A stretch of DNA of 64,000 nucleotides from JAGVYF01 sp041650315 (GTDB lineage: Archaea; Nanobdellota; Nanobdellia; Woesearchaeales; JAGVYF01), in contig JBAZLJ010000001.1 of NCBI GenBank assembly GCA_041650315.1, positions 551,456 to 615,455 on the forward strand. The letters are read 5' to 3'. How positions within the stretch are numbered: the first letter of the stretch is position 1; each line of letters begins with the position of its first letter. The position numbers and the translations under genes were made by a program. Below are positions 7,397-15,859 of this stretch, piece after piece. The notes below the pieces were generated by a model that saw only the letters and a list, made by a program, of their open reading frames with translations, was not told the DNA's origin and did no database searches.

Positions 7397-7816
7397 TCAT
7401 GGGAATATCAGGTCATTCCCACAGACTTGCATCTTGGTGAGATAGAACGAGCCGTCCTGCAATCGCTTCACCCATATGGTGATTTCTTCGTTGTCTTTGT
7501 CAGTCTGTTCGAGCTGGATGAGGTCGCGGGCAATAATGCAAACGCGGTTCTGATCTGAGAGATATGATTTGTAATCATATCTTGCTACCAATACCTTTTC
7601 CTTCTGCGCGATGTAAACGATAAAGCAGTTAAGATTGTTACGCGAAGGATAATGCATGTAAGTGGCTTTCAGAGGCAACCCCTTGAAGCATTCAGCTTCC
7701 AATGGTTTTTCTACCTGCACGGGCTGTTCCGGCATGCCTGGCTTCACAGAAGTGATGTCGGGATTGGGAGAGCAGCCAGCGATGATGCAGAGGGCGAGCA
7801 AAAGTAGCATACGCAT
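7397..7816 (-). CDS. lipoprotein, unknown
   Basis: A 139-residue protein with a lipoprotein signal (MRMLLLLALCIIAGC, lipobox IIAGC). The proline-rich linker is followed by a beta-rich domain with four more cysteines. The ATG follows GAAAGGAGCGCCA. Expected to be lipid-anchored on the outer face of the membrane. Function unknown. Confidence 0.82.
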   Translation of the reverse strand: MRMLLLLALCIIAGCSPNPDITSVKPGMPEQPVQVEKPLEAECFKGLPLKATYMHYPSRNNLNCFIVYIAQKEKVLVARYDYKSYLSDQNRVCIIARDLIQLEQTDKDNEEITIWVKRLQDGSFYLTKMQVCGNDLIFP

Positions 7817-7827
7817 TGGCGCTCCTT

Positions 7828-8019
7828 TCAATCGATTATCAACGAGAATATGTACTGACGTTCGTCGTCCGGATCGAAACCGCGCGGAGGCCTGTGCGGT
7901 TTGCCTCTCGATCTTTCTCGGGCTTTCAACGCATCTTGCGCGGCATGATTCAGGTTCTTGAACATCAATCTCTGAGAAAGGCGTATCTTACGCGCTCTCT
8001 TCGTCTGATGATTCTTCAT
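7828..8019 (-). CDS. hypothetical basic protein, 63 residues
   Basis: A small, very basic protein (MKNHQTKRARKIRLSQRLMF...) with an RSRGKPHRPPRGFDPDDE centre. The start overlaps the upstream stop (TGATGA), with GAGGC as a weak ribosome binding site. It could bind nucleic acid by charge alone. No family is recognised. Confidence 0.65.
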   Translation of the reverse strand: MKNHQTKRARKIRLSQRLMFKNLNHAAQDALKARERSRGKPHRPPRGFDPDDERQYIFSLIID

Positions 8020-8345
8020 CAGTTGCCTCGCGTCTCGTACCTATCTATGTCGATGTAGATATCCTTCGGTGAATCCCTGTCAACGCCGACATTCACCGGA
8101 GCATAGAACCTGTAATCGGAACAGAGTTGTTTCCTCAACGCTTCCGGAACATCGCTCAGCTGGAAGAAGAGCGATGCATTCGCGTTCCATCCGACTATCG
8201 CGAATCCGACAATGTTCATGCTCGGATCGATGCAGGTAACCCTGACTAAAGTGCGCCACATCATGCACTGCGGTCCAGTCAGGTCAGTCCGTTCGCTCAG
8301 CGGCAAAGGGTGCTTGGTGAGCATCATTCTTTTTTCAGTCTCCAT
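8019..8345 (-). CDS. hypothetical protein
   Basis: A 108-residue protein. The preferred ATG (METEKRMMLTK) overlaps the upstream stop by 11 nt; an ATG six codons later is an alternative. The centre (MNIVGFAIVGWNANASLFF) is hydrophobic enough for a beta sheet core, and the C-terminus is acidic (KDIYIDIDRYETRGN). Function unknown. Confidence 0.65.
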   Translation of the reverse strand: METEKRMMLTKHPLPLSERTDLTGPQCMMWRTLVRVTCIDPSMNIVGFAIVGWNANASLFFQLSDVPEALRKQLCSDYRFYAPVNVGVDRDSPKDIYIDIDRYETRGN

Positions 8346-8607
8346 CGTAGGGAGGAAGCTGGATGATGTAATCATTTTCATCATCAGCGTATATGCCGGG
8401 AGTGAATTGTACACCTCTGAGCTTGCGGGCTTTCATCGCGCTGAGCTTTGCGCGATCGAGGAAATGGAGCCTCTTTTCCTCGGCTTCGAGTTCAGCGAGC
8501 TTCTTCTTCGCTTTCTCCATCTGCGCTTCTATCGCATTCCGACGCGCGACAAACTCCTCGAGCTCTTCGTGCGTCTTCCGCTTCGCGAACTTTTTCAGAT
8601 TCTTCAT
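8335..8607 (-). CDS. coiled-coil protein, 90 residues
   Basis: Start MKNLKKFAKRKTHEE follows AAGGAGGAAGGC. Residues 15-60 form a strong heptad coiled coil (EELEEFVARRNAIEAQMEKA continues in the same style). The C-terminal 25 residues, with TPGIYADDENDY, are short and acidic. Probably a small oligomeric adaptor; partner unknown. Confidence 0.72.
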   Translation of the reverse strand: MKNLKKFAKRKTHEELEEFVARRNAIEAQMEKAKKKLAELEAEEKRLHFLDRAKLSAMKARKLRGVQFTPGIYADDENDYIIQLPPYDGD

Positions 8608-8999
8608 GCCTTCCTCCTTCTCTTTTGGTTCAGCTTTCCCTTCTTGCGAGCAGTTACTTTCTGCATCTTCTGCAACTGATAAAGTATCTGCTCGAGATAC
8701 ATCGCCCGCGTCCTCCATTTGCTGGAAATTTCTTCTGCCAAGAATTTCTTATTGTTCGCTTCAATCAAAGCTTTTTGCACAATCTCCGAATACAGCTTCG
8801 GATTGTACTTATAGAACTTACCTTTGAGATCGGTCAACGGACGATATAACAAGTCCGGCACCTTGGCGTAGAGCTCGCCCCCTGGATACCCTTCACTCCT
8901 TCGGAGGGATACCTCGATGATATGCACATTACAATCCGTGTCGATGTAATAGTATTTCTTGCCCGCATCCATCGCTTCAGGGACTGTACTTTTCAGCAT
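8604..8999 (-). CDS. hypothetical protein with basic tail
   Basis: A 131-residue protein with a beta-rich N-terminal half (KKYYYIDTDCNVHIIEVSLR), a helical C-terminal half and a strongly basic tail (TARKKGKLNQKRRRKA). It follows GGAAAGGAG. The upstream microgene ends inside its start codon region. Function unknown. Confidence 0.75.
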   Translation of the reverse strand: MLKSTVPEAMDAGKKYYYIDTDCNVHIIEVSLRRSEGYPGGELYAKVPDLLYRPLTDLKGKFYKYNPKLYSEIVQKALIEANNKKFLAEEISSKWRTRAMYLEQILYQLQKMQKVTARKKGKLNQKRRRKA

Positions 9000-9148
9000 G
9001 CTGTTCTCCTTTCCCAGTATTGATATGGAAATATGTATTCGAAGAGCTTATCGGATTGCTTCGGTCTGCGGCATACCTGGCGCCTCATCTTGGACTTCTT
9101 CCTGCGCCTGGTCTTAACCGGCTTGCTCTTCACGCCCTTATTTCGCAT
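8993..9148 (-). CDS. 51-residue arginine/lysine-rich protein
   Basis: A short frame filling the gap between two genes. The ATG overlaps the last codons of the upstream gene and the TGA overlaps the next start. Composition is extremely basic (KSKPVKTRRRKKSKMRRQ), then aromatic (YIFPYQYWERR). There is no good ribosome binding site at the ATG; a GTG five codons later, after TAAGGGC, is an alternative. Confidence 0.55.
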   Translation of the reverse strand: MRNKGVKSKPVKTRRRKKSKMRRQVCRRPKQSDKLFEYIFPYQYWERRTAC

Positions 9149-9608
9149 GGTACAGATGAGGCTTCCCCTTGTGACGAACTATGCTCCAGCCGTCGAACAG
9201 CTGCAGAGGAAGCTCGCCCTCTATCGATTTCAACGCTTCGGCAGCGTCCTCATGCGTGAATTCCCCACCATAGCCTCCGAACATCAGGTTCTTGAGACGG
9301 CCTTCAACGAAACTGCGATCCTTCGATACGCCATCGTGCACTATCGGGAAGTACCAGTCGCCCAACGGATAGCGCTTTCCGCGCTTCAGGTTGAACAGCA
9401 TGATAGCCATCGCTATGGAACGGATCCACCACGTGATAATTATCTTCTTGATTATCTCAGTCTCGTGAGGTATCATGCAGAACAACTCACCGAGCTTCGG
9501 CTTGAGCAGATCATACACTTTGGAATCCAGGATGTGATTGAGGCTCATCTGCAAATGCATCTCCTGGCAGGGGAGGATCTCCTTCTCAAAGCGTTTGGAC
9601 TTCGGCAT
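9138..9608 (-). CDS. hypothetical protein, 156 residues
   Basis: Soluble, with a hydrophobic central helix (IIKKIIITWWIRSIAMAIML) that may be buried or peripheral to the membrane. Glycine-rich MFGGYGGEFTHED follows around residue 110. The start has an AAAGGAG site 8 nt upstream. No family is recognised. Confidence 0.75.
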   Translation of the reverse strand: MPKSKRFEKEILPCQEMHLQMSLNHILDSKVYDLLKPKLGELFCMIPHETEIIKKIIITWWIRSIAMAIMLFNLKRGKRYPLGDWYFPIVHDGVSKDRSFVEGRLKNLMFGGYGGEFTHEDAAEALKSIEGELPLQLFDGWSIVRHKGKPHLYHAK

Positions 9609-9622
9609 ACTAACGCTCCTTT

Positions 9623-10141
9623 CTACTTACTACAGAATTCTTCGATTATGTATCTTGGCAATTGGTTATTCTTGGCCAGCATAATTGCTTTCTCTTCCAC
9701 AGTCATGAACCGGTCAGTCGTCGCATGATGGTTAGCGAGGCCATAGGCCAAATCTCCAATTGTGAACGGAATGTTGGCCCAACCAGTCATTCCGCCCTGT
9801 TCCTGAAGTCGATGAGCTTCCATCAGATCAGCTTTTTCTCTGATCCACATAGCGAAGATAGGCTTGCCTGCCAAAGCGGCAGCAATGCTCCTGTGATTCC
9901 CATCGATCAGGAAATAATCCGAATCAGGATGAACTGGTTTGAAATCACGAAACATGCAGTCTCTGGAATACCCCTTGAGGTAGTCAAGTACTTCGCCAAT
10001 AGCGATGACCGGCACGGGGGCGAGCAGATTCCCTCCACCTTGCTTGTAGATGCTGTAATACAGCTCGAGGAAACGATTGTCGTGAAGCGGATAGTCGCGG
10101 AGCGCTATCACCTGACGCGGATTGACTTCTGTCAATTTCAT
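9623..10141 (-). CDS. ParB/Srx-like domain protein
   Basis: A 172-residue protein. The motif DGNHRSIAAAL at residues 80-90 matches the D-G-x-H-R signature of the ParB N-terminal / sulfiredoxin nucleotide-binding fold, and the preceding region (about 1-75) has the expected layout of parameter-listing strands and helices. No helix-turn-helix is evident, so it is not a complete chromosome-partition ParB. Such stand-alone domains occur as NTP-binding regulators or nucleases. The start follows GAAAGGAGCATCAAG. Confidence 0.75.
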   Translation of the reverse strand: MKLTEVNPRQVIALRDYPLHDNRFLELYYSIYKQGGGNLLAPVPVIAIGEVLDYLKGYSRDCMFRDFKPVHPDSDYFLIDGNHRSIAAALAGKPIFAMWIREKADLMEAHRLQEQGGMTGWANIPFTIGDLAYGLANHHATTDRFMTVEEKAIMLAKNNQLPRYIIEEFCSK

Positions 10142-10156
10142 CTTGATGCTCCTTTC

Positions 10157-10579
10157 CTACTTTATTTCCTTGATCTCAACATCTGCAGGCAAAGACTTTA
10201 GCAACATCTCTATCCGGGGATGCAGAGTGCCTTGGAACTCTATCCTGAAAGTCACTGATTCTGTTATTTCGGTCTCTTGGTAAGGCTTTTTTTCCAAACG
10301 AGTGCTGATTATGGTCGGACCTAGATAGACATATATCCATTGCAATCTATCATCAGACGAGAATACAAATTTGAATTCCACGGAATCGAGCAGCCAATTC
10401 TCTAATCTCTGCCAAGCCATCCTATTTGGGATGTTCATATGCAAACCTGTACATTGGCTTTGCCCGCATCCATCACATTTTAAAAAGATTTTGAGCGTGA
10501 ATTCCCTACTGATCGTATCACCACTGAATAAACTCCTTTTCAGACGCGCATAGGCTTCTTCAAAAACCTTAAAGACCAT
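10157..10579 (-). CDS. hypothetical protein with CxxC site
   Basis: A 140-residue protein. Residues 34-43 contain CDGCGQSQC, a possible metal or disulfide site. The C-terminal half is beta-rich (RLQWIYVYLGPTIISTRL, TESVTFRIEFQGTL). The start has a GAAGGCG site in the upstream gene's tail. Function unknown. Confidence 0.72.
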   Translation of the reverse strand: MVFKVFEEAYARLKRSLFSGDTISREFTLKIFLKCDGCGQSQCTGLHMNIPNRMAWQRLENWLLDSVEFKFVFSSDDRLQWIYVYLGPTIISTRLEKKPYQETEITESVTFRIEFQGTLHPRIEMLLKSLPADVEIKEIK

Positions 10580-10580
10580 T

Positions 10581-10868
10581 TTACGCCTTCTCGATTTGTT
10601 TGAGCGAAATAATCAACTCGCCCTTGTCATCCAGCGTCTTGTCTAGCATTCCGCTTTCGTAACCGAGGAAAATCGCTTTCTCAAGATTATTGATTTTGCA
10701 ATAGAGGAATAATTGATCCCCCAGATCAGGCCTCTTGAGCGAGTGATTATTGGCTTTTTCCAAAATCTCGAGAATCTGCCTCAATGTTAGCAATACTTTC
10801 TGTTCTCGATATTCCGGCCGGAGTATTAACATATTGAGCAGATTCCTTACCTTCACTTTCATCAGCAT
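10581..10868 (-). CDS. hypothetical helical protein
   Basis: A 95-residue soluble, largely helical protein starting MLMKVKVRNLLNML after GAGAGGAG. A leucine-rich pattern suggests oligomerisation. Function unknown. Confidence 0.72.
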   Translation of the reverse strand: MLMKVKVRNLLNMLILRPEYREQKVLLTLRQILEILEKANNHSLKRPDLGDQLFLYCKINNLEKAIFLGYESGMLDKTLDDKGELIISLKQIEKA

Positions 10869-10880
10869 GCTCTGCTCCTC

Positions 10881-11306
10881 TCATTTATCAAGAATGTAAA
10901 GCGTATGCGTTTCTTTCAGCATTATGCTATGAAGCCTGAATAGGGTGTTTATCATATGGGCATTAGTCTTACGTAACTGCGGATCGTTATTAGTGCAATG
11001 CTCATGGGATTCGCCATACACCACTACTTCCCCCAGAACTCTGTCCCTAACAATTCTTTCCAGAATGATCATATAGACCCCATAGTTGTCCAGACTATTC
11101 TTAAACGTACATATCCGGTATTGGGATGGTTCGTATGGATTGGGACCAACCCCCACTACAAAGATTATCCATTCATTATCCGGGCTGATCGCTATTGTCA
11201 ATCCGCGGGCAGCAAAATTCTCTTTTGGATCGGTTTTCGGGAGATCCGTCCCAGAACAGATTGCTGCAGCGATTAGAGCAAGCGCAAATGCCAACAACAA
11301 TCGCAT
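10881..11306 (-). CDS. secreted or lipid-anchored protein
   Basis: A 141-residue protein with an N-terminal signal (MRLLLAFALALIAAAICSG). The AAIC could be a weak lipobox; otherwise signal peptidase I cleavage near SGT is possible. The mature part is beta-rich with GLTIAISPDNEWIIFVVGVG. Preceded on its 5' side by a stable hairpin. Confidence 0.75.
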   Translation of the reverse strand: MRLLLAFALALIAAAICSGTDLPKTDPKENFAARGLTIAISPDNEWIIFVVGVGPNPYEPSQYRICTFKNSLDNYGVYMIILERIVRDRVLGEVVVYGESHEHCTNNDPQLRKTNAHMINTLFRLHSIMLKETHTLYILDK

Positions 11307-11322
11307 ATCTCACTCTTTCAAC

Positions 11323-11358
11323 GGCGCCCTATGCACCGACGTGCATGCATAGGACGCC
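11323..11358 (-). promoter_or_regulatory. intercistronic hairpin
   Basis: Twelve of thirteen positions pair between GGCGCCCTATGCA and TGCATAGGACGCC around a 10-nt loop. It lies between two minus-strand genes, about 15 nt before the ribosome binding site of the downstream gene, with no T-run. One of five such hairpins in the array. Confidence 0.65.
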
Positions 11359-11370
11359 GCGTCGTGTTGT

Positions 11371-12135
11371 TCATCGAATCTTCTCCAGATTCTTGCTCGG
11401 GAGGTCGCCGTCCAGCCATTCCTCGGTAGGCATCTCCTGCGTCGCGTCTTGCTGGAGCAGATCAGACGTCACGCTGCTGAGCAGATAAGCGAGGTCAATG
11501 AAATACTTGAATTCATCCGGCAAGTCTTTCTCGTTCAGGATTATGTATTTCATTTGGAAGCAGTAGTATTCACCGTCGAAGAACTCATAGCTCAGACCGA
11601 TGGGCAAAGCCTTGGTCTTCAGGTAGAGATTGCCTATGAACAGATCTTTCACGAAATCCATCTTGAAGATTTTCTTCTCGGATATGCGGGCGTGTATGCT
11701 CTCGCATACACCGCGCTCATTGAATTCTGCAGTGAACAACAGCTCCTGCGTACCATCCTTGCGGATCCGAACGATGTTGATGAGGTCATTCACGCCAGTG
11801 GCATCAAGCACTATGACCTTGATGTTCTTCGGCTTGCCAGCGTCGAGCCAGAAACTGGCGCGTTCCTTGAAAGAATCGGATTTGCCCTTGCACAAGGTAA
11901 GCCGGCCGTTCTCAAGCTCGGTGCGTATCATCGTCATGAGACGGCTGTTGATGAACTTGTTCATCGGGTCAGCCATCACCGGATTCAGTCCGGGCGATAT
12001 TTGGGGAAGCTGGATGGGCTGCGAAATCTCGATCGAAGAGTTCTGGACGGCAGGCAGGCCGAACCAGCCGCCTTCCTGCGCAATCACGGGCGATGCGAAT
12101 GCGATGAACAGGATGATGACAAGTATGTTGCGCAT
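11371..12135 (-). CDS. secreted protein, 254 residues
   Basis: Signal peptide MRNILVIILFIAFASPVIAQ with cleavage after VIA. The mature part starts with a proline/glutamine-rich linker, then a mixed alpha/beta domain with cysteines near residues 82, 144 and 193. The opening MRNI plus hydrophobic run is shared by the genes at 12148 and 33633, suggesting copied signal sequences. Function unknown. Confidence 0.82.
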   Translation of the reverse strand: MRNILVIILFIAFASPVIAQEGGWFGLPAVQNSSIEISQPIQLPQISPGLNPVMADPMNKFINSRLMTMIRTELENGRLTLCKGKSDSFKERASFWLDAGKPKNIKVIVLDATGVNDLINIVRIRKDGTQELLFTAEFNERGVCESIHARISEKKIFKMDFVKDLFIGNLYLKTKALPIGLSYEFFDGEYYCFQMKYIILNEKDLPDEFKYFIDLAYLLSSVTSDLLQQDATQEMPTEEWLDGDLPSKNLEKIR

Positions 12136-12147
12136 CGTGACTCCTTT

Positions 12148-12582
12148 CTACTTCACAGGAGAACTTTCCAAGGGAGTAGCGGCTATTGCCCTGTTATATA
12201 CTTCATCGCCAGAAAGTTTGAGATTCTTTCTCAGCGTGATCATGAGATTGTTGAAATCGGATTTCGCTTTCTCCGGCAAGGATTTCTCATTATAGGTATA
12301 GGAAGTAAGTGATTCACCGGGTAACAAAATCCTGAGCTCCCTCAATCCCAACTGAGTCTCGTTGGCAACGAAGGAATTGGAATAATCGCTCGAAATGTAT
12401 TCTATAACCCTTCCGTCCGATTTGGTTACCTTCACAGCGAGGAAATTTCCTCCTCTTACGGCTTTATTCTCAGTGAAAACCACATTATCGCCATTGATCT
12501 TATTCTCCAAAAGCGACTTGCCGGTGCATCCGCTTATCGAGAATAGCAGCATCAAGAGAACAATTATGAAAATGTTGCGCAT
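12148..12582 (-). CDS. lipoprotein, unknown
   Basis: A 144-residue protein with lipoprotein signal MRNIFIIVLLMLLFSISGC. The mature domain is beta-rich, then helical. AGAGGAG lies 7 nt before the ATG. No family is recognised. Confidence 0.82.
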   Translation of the reverse strand: MRNIFIIVLLMLLFSISGCTGKSLLENKINGDNVVFTENKAVRGGNFLAVKVTKSDGRVIEYISSDYSNSFVANETQLGLRELRILLPGESLTSYTYNEKSLPEKAKSDFNNLMITLRKNLKLSGDEVYNRAIAATPLESSPVK

Positions 12583-12597
12583 CAGAATCTCCTCTCT

Positions 12598-12756
12598 TCA
12601 TTCATCTCTGATAAGGTCAGATATTCTGATGGCGCAGAGCAGGCTTATGCCTAACAAAATAATAGCTAACAAATCACACTTATCAATGAAGCAGATGAAG
12701 GAGCTTGCGAATGATAAACTTCCGATTATCAGATAGAGTTGCGGATTTCCCTTCAT
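12598..12756 (-). CDS. 52-residue membrane protein
   Basis: ATG overlaps the upstream stop as ATGA, with no separate ribosome binding site, so translation is probably coupled. Two hydrophobic segments (about 7-24 and 30-44) flank a FIDKCD turn. Ends in IRDE. Confidence 0.7.
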   Translation of the reverse strand: MKGNPQLYLIIGSLSFASSFICFIDKCDLLAIILLGISLLCAIRISDLIRDE

Positions 12757-12944
12757 GCGGACGGCTTCTTCTGGCGCATGAAAACGAGCATTGTGGTCGT
12801 TCCGTTCTCGACAATGGGCAGAACCAGCTTCCAGCCGGCTTCGCCCAATGCGTTCAACCGCAATCCTAATGAAACGTTGTCAGTGGCGAGAAGAGTTATT
12901 GTTATGCCGGTGTATTCATACTGCTCAGACTTATCTGCGCACAT
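12753..12944 (-). CDS. DUF4177-like small protein
   Basis: A 63-residue protein. The order tyrosine-rich strand (YEYTGITITL), helix (LRLNALGEAGWKLV) and closing strand (TTTMLVFMRQ) is the layout of the DUF4177 family, including the L-N-x-L-G-x-x-G-W motif at residues 30-38. Function of that family is unknown. Confidence 0.7.
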   Translation of the reverse strand: MCADKSEQYEYTGITITLLATDNVSLGLRLNALGEAGWKLVLPIVENGTTTMLVFMRQKKPSA

Positions 12945-12947
12945 ATT

Positions 12948-13193
12948 TCACTTCTTCCTGAGCTTCTCGAGCTCAGCGTCGATATCCCTCACGCCTTTGT
13001 TGATAGCCGCATCAATCGCGCCTATGCATTTCTCCATGAATTCCTGACTCAATATCTTGAGCTTCAGCTCAGAAAGGACAGCTATTTTCTCTTCGGCGGA
13101 CAATGATTGATTAGCGAGCTGCTGCAGAAGCTGCGAGATGCCGAGGTCTATCTTGGAACTGCTGATGATCCTGAACTCCCTCTTGTCGGTCAT
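12948..13193 (-). CDS. hypothetical helical protein
   Basis: An 81-residue soluble, almost all-helical protein starting MTDKREFRIISSSKIDL after AAGGC and ending in a coiled-coil segment (DIDAELEKLRKK). Function unknown. Confidence 0.72.
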   Translation of the reverse strand: MTDKREFRIISSSKIDLGISQLLQQLANQSLSAEEKIAVLSELKLKILSQEFMEKCIGAIDAAINKGVRDIDAELEKLRKK

Positions 13194-13585
13194 GTTATCT
13201 TGCCTTCATCAGCGAGACGAATGGCGCGCTTCCTATCGATCACTTCGGCGGAACCGAACGTGTCCTTGCCGGTCTTCCAGCATCTGAGCATGGTATCCTC
13301 TTTCGCACAGACATAGCAGCAGTAGATCTTCTTGTTGTCCTCGTCGTAGACCATTTCATCTTCGGATATCAGCTTGTCGCAGTTGCCATTCGCGCAATTG
13401 AATACTCGCGGACCTATTTGAGCTTTCGCCACGGGCTTGCCCTCGCGATGGGCATTCCAGCAGAGAAGCAGGTAGACTATCACGCCCAAGGCTATGACTA
13501 TCACGCAGGGAATCAGCACCATCCCGGCAATGGATTCCATCATGTCCTGCATCGCAATGCCGACACCCTCTAGTTCTTGCTCCAT
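13190..13585 (-). CDS. membrane-anchored zinc-ribbon protein
   Basis: A 131-residue protein with one membrane segment (about 20-42), then a cysteine site: CANGNC near residue 65 and CCYVC near residue 88, spaced as in the gene at 5600. The start follows AAGGAGGATTAGC. The shared layout suggests a family of single-pass proteins displaying a zinc knuckle. Confidence 0.76.
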   Translation of the reverse strand: MEQELEGVGIAMQDMMESIAGMVLIPCVIVIALGVIVYLLLCWNAHREGKPVAKAQIGPRVFNCANGNCDKLISEDEMVYDEDNKKIYCCYVCAKEDTMLRCWKTGKDTFGSAEVIDRKRAIRLADEGKIT

Positions 13586-13586
13586 G

Positions 13587-14030
13587 CTAATCCTCCTTCG
13601 GGAAAATCAATGCCGGGTCCACACTGATGCAGATCGGCTTTCCGTACTGGAAATACACTTCGATAACTATTCCTACCAACTCCTTGAGAGCATTACGATC
13701 AGTGAGCTCAAGAAGATGGTCAACATCATCATTCTCATAGAATCTCAGACCGAATTCAAGAACCCTATGATCCTTGAATACAAGCTCAAGCAATACGAAA
13801 GGCACATTGAAACCAACGTGACGTATCTGCGCATATTCCATTTTTATCGCTTTCTTAAGAATAGCATCCCTATCAGCAGGGGTTGTCAAGTACCTATAAT
13901 TGAACATCTTCTCCATCGTCTCTTGGATATTATTGATACTGCTCTTACCATGCGAATACCACTCTCTATGCGAACTTCTCCATCTCAGAATAGTCAAAGG
14001 CAGCCAATGCTCCACTTTCAATTCTTCCAT
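13587..14030 (-). CDS. hypothetical protein, family of 20328 and 44940
   Basis: A 147-residue protein. Start MEELKVEHWLPL overlaps the upstream stop as TGATG. The C-terminal segment (LKELVGIVIEVYFQYGKP) aligns by eye with the gene at 20328 (DLKDVMFDLYYKKGKP) and more loosely with 44940. This looks like a recurring alpha/beta module. Function unknown. Confidence 0.72.
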   Translation of the reverse strand: MEELKVEHWLPLTILRWRSSHREWYSHGKSSINNIQETMEKMFNYRYLTTPADRDAILKKAIKMEYAQIRHVGFNVPFVLLELVFKDHRVLEFGLRFYENDDVDHLLELTDRNALKELVGIVIEVYFQYGKPICISVDPALIFPKED

Positions 14031-14392
14031 CACTGACACCGTTTCAGATACGCGCGTTCCCGCCAGGAAAGCCCGTCCTGAGGATACAGCGAATGATGCT
14101 TGCATATCGCATCCCAGTAAGCGCGCATCAGACGGCTGAACCGGTTCAGCATCACATGATCGCGATTGTCGTTGAATATCTTGCGGATTCTCTTGCGCAG
14201 AGGATAGAGCGCCTTATCGGAACGTATGACTTCCGTCATTATCTCGGCGTATTCCATGGTATTCACGCCAGCGTTCCTCGCTGCGATGATTATCTTCTCC
14301 TGATAATCCAGCCACTTGCCCAGCAAGCGGTTGATTTCTTCTTTCACTACCTGATACCGAGCTCCGCTATCGCTCACGTTTATGTTCAGCAT
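14030..14392 (-). CDS. hypothetical helical protein
   Basis: A 120-residue helical, basic protein (KALYPLRKRIRKIFNDNRDH near residue 60). The start follows GAAAGGAGCGTTCG. No motif is recognised; charge and helicity would fit nucleic-acid or membrane-surface binding. Confidence 0.74.
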   Translation of the reverse strand: MLNINVSDSGARYQVVKEEINRLLGKWLDYQEKIIIAARNAGVNTMEYAEIMTEVIRSDKALYPLRKRIRKIFNDNRDHVMLNRFSRLMRAYWDAICKHHSLYPQDGLSWRERAYLKRCQ

Positions 14393-14404
14393 CGAACGCT
14401 CCTT

Positions 14405-14824
14405 TCAGTCCTTGGTTATTTCATCGCAAATTGCGCAATGCACAACGCCTTGATCGTCCATCTTCTTCGCGACGTGGTGGCATGTAATCTTGCCGTTGGA
14501 TTTCGCACGAAGCTCCTGATAACTCTTCCGGACATTGGCGATTATCTCATCTATCCTCACCATATCATCCAACTCGTCGATTGTATAACTACCAGCAATC
14601 ATCATCGAAGCCAAGATATTCTCCGTGGTTTCCCATTCTTCTTCCGGAGACAGATCAACTGCGTTGCCTACTTTCTTGGCTACGGCTTCTTTGTCAGACT
14701 CGGGCGATTTCTGTTCGGTCTTCGCTTTCTTCTCGCGTTCCATCTCTTCTTTCTGCTTGCGGACGAAATCGTTCAGGATTTCGTTGACAGGGCGCTTGTC
14801 TTCGGACTTCTTCTCCGACATCAT
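14405..14824 (-). CDS. hypothetical protein with C-terminal zinc knuckle
   Basis: A 139-residue protein. The first 50 residues are a charged, probably disordered or coiled segment (KQKEEMEREKKAKTEQK). The C-terminus has CHHVAKKMDDQGVVHCAIC, a possible C/H-rich metal site. The ATG overlaps the upstream stop. Confidence 0.72.
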   Translation of the reverse strand: MMSEKKSEDKRPVNEILNDFVRKQKEEMEREKKAKTEQKSPESDKEAVAKKVGNAVDLSPEEEWETTENILASMMIAGSYTIDELDDMVRIDEIIANVRKSYQELRAKSNGKITCHHVAKKMDDQGVVHCAICDEITKD

Positions 14825-15303
14825 CCTAATTCTTTCAGCCTTTGTGTGTAACTATCTATCCCATCGTTCACTTGCGCAGTCTCTTCAGAAAGTTCCATTT
14901 GTCTTCTATTCAGTTCTCTCAAATGATAATGTATCCTTTCCCTACACTCAGACTTAACGAGATCATGATCAAAATAGATGTCATCCACAAAATGCATTAC
15001 TCCAGACTCGTCAATTACTCTGAAGAGGGGCAGGCTAGAATCAATACCCATGAACTGACCCCAATATACATTACAACTTTTTTCTTCCCATATCCAAACA
15101 AATGTACCCTGCGGGACATTAGGGTTTCCATTACAGGCACTAATCTTCTTCAATGCAGTAATCTGCGAAGCAGCAGGAACCGGTTGTTCCGCAACAGGCT
15201 GCGCAGAGACTTGATCAGTAGTCTTTTCTTTTGCAGCGACCATCTTCTGCGTCTCCGCGAATATCTGTTCCCAGATATCCGGATTACTCACATTATCACA
15301 CAT
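14821..15303 (-). CDS. hypothetical protein, 160 residues
   Basis: Start MCDNVSNPDIWEQ follows TTAGGAGGCGAAAAG; the longer open frame would overlap the upstream gene. It has an N-terminal helix, a low-complexity linker (AQPVAEQPVPAASQ), a beta domain (GTFVWIWEEKSCNVYWGQFM) and a helical C-terminus. The middle resembles a small barrel that reads a bound ligand or peptide, but this is only a shape argument. Confidence 0.72.
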   Translation of the reverse strand: MCDNVSNPDIWEQIFAETQKMVAAKEKTTDQVSAQPVAEQPVPAASQITALKKISACNGNPNVPQGTFVWIWEEKSCNVYWGQFMGIDSSLPLFRVIDESGVMHFVDDIYFDHDLVKSECRERIHYHLRELNRRQMELSEETAQVNDGIDSYTQRLKELG

Positions 15304-15314
15304 CTTTTCGCCTC

Positions 15315-15587
15315 CTAATTCCGATAATAAAGTATCAATGCGAGATATACGCACTGCATCAATGTGCTGAAGCAAAGAGATGCTCTCTGTTTCCATGTCT
15401 CCTTTATGTCAATCATCGACATGAAGATCATGGACATACTGCAGATAGACATCAACGGAGCGCCGATGGCATGCTCGCGACTGCTGCCTGCGCAGTAGAT
15501 GGTGTAGCAGATGAGGAACATGGTGATGTTGCTGATGACGGCTGCGAAAATCACCAGCAATGAACGAGTCTTCTCGCTCAGCCTCAT
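15315..15587 (-). CDS. four-segment small membrane protein
   Basis: A 90-residue protein with four hydrophobic segments (about 8-26, 30-48, 50-60 and 70-86). The ATG is in a TGATG junction after AGGGGATG. No family is recognised. Confidence 0.75.
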   Translation of the reverse strand: MRLSEKTRSLLVIFAAVISNITMFLICYTIYCAGSSREHAIGAPLMSICSMSMIFMSMIDIKETWKQRASLCFSTLMQCVYLALILYYRN

Positions 15588-15859
15588 CAATCATCCCCTT
15601 GGTTGAACATGTTCAGATCCGGAGGGAAATGGTAGGGGAGGGACGGATTCTTCCGCCGGTCCTTTCCATATACTTCGAGAAGCCTCTGGAAGATCATCTC
15701 GCCCACTTGCCATCTCTCGATGCCGCCCAACTCCTTGCCGCAGGCGCAATGGAAATGGATCAGGCAATCGGTCTTGATATAGAGATCATCGGCTTCGACT
15801 ATCAAGGTCCTCTTACAGGCAGGGCATTTCCTGACCTGCCATGCCACGACTGACATCAT
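15587..15859 (-). CDS. zinc-ribbon protein
   Basis: A 90-residue protein with CPAC at residues 12-15 and CACG near residue 39, a four-cysteine zinc ribbon. Histidines between (IHFHC) could contribute. The C-terminal half is amphipathic and proline-rich. A GGAGGTGG ribosome binding site is formed by the last codons of the upstream gene. Confidence 0.75.
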   Translation of the reverse strand: MMSVVAWQVRKCPACKRTLIVEADDLYIKTDCLIHFHCACGKELGGIERWQVGEMIFQRLLEVYGKDRRKNPSLPYHFPPDLNMFNQGDD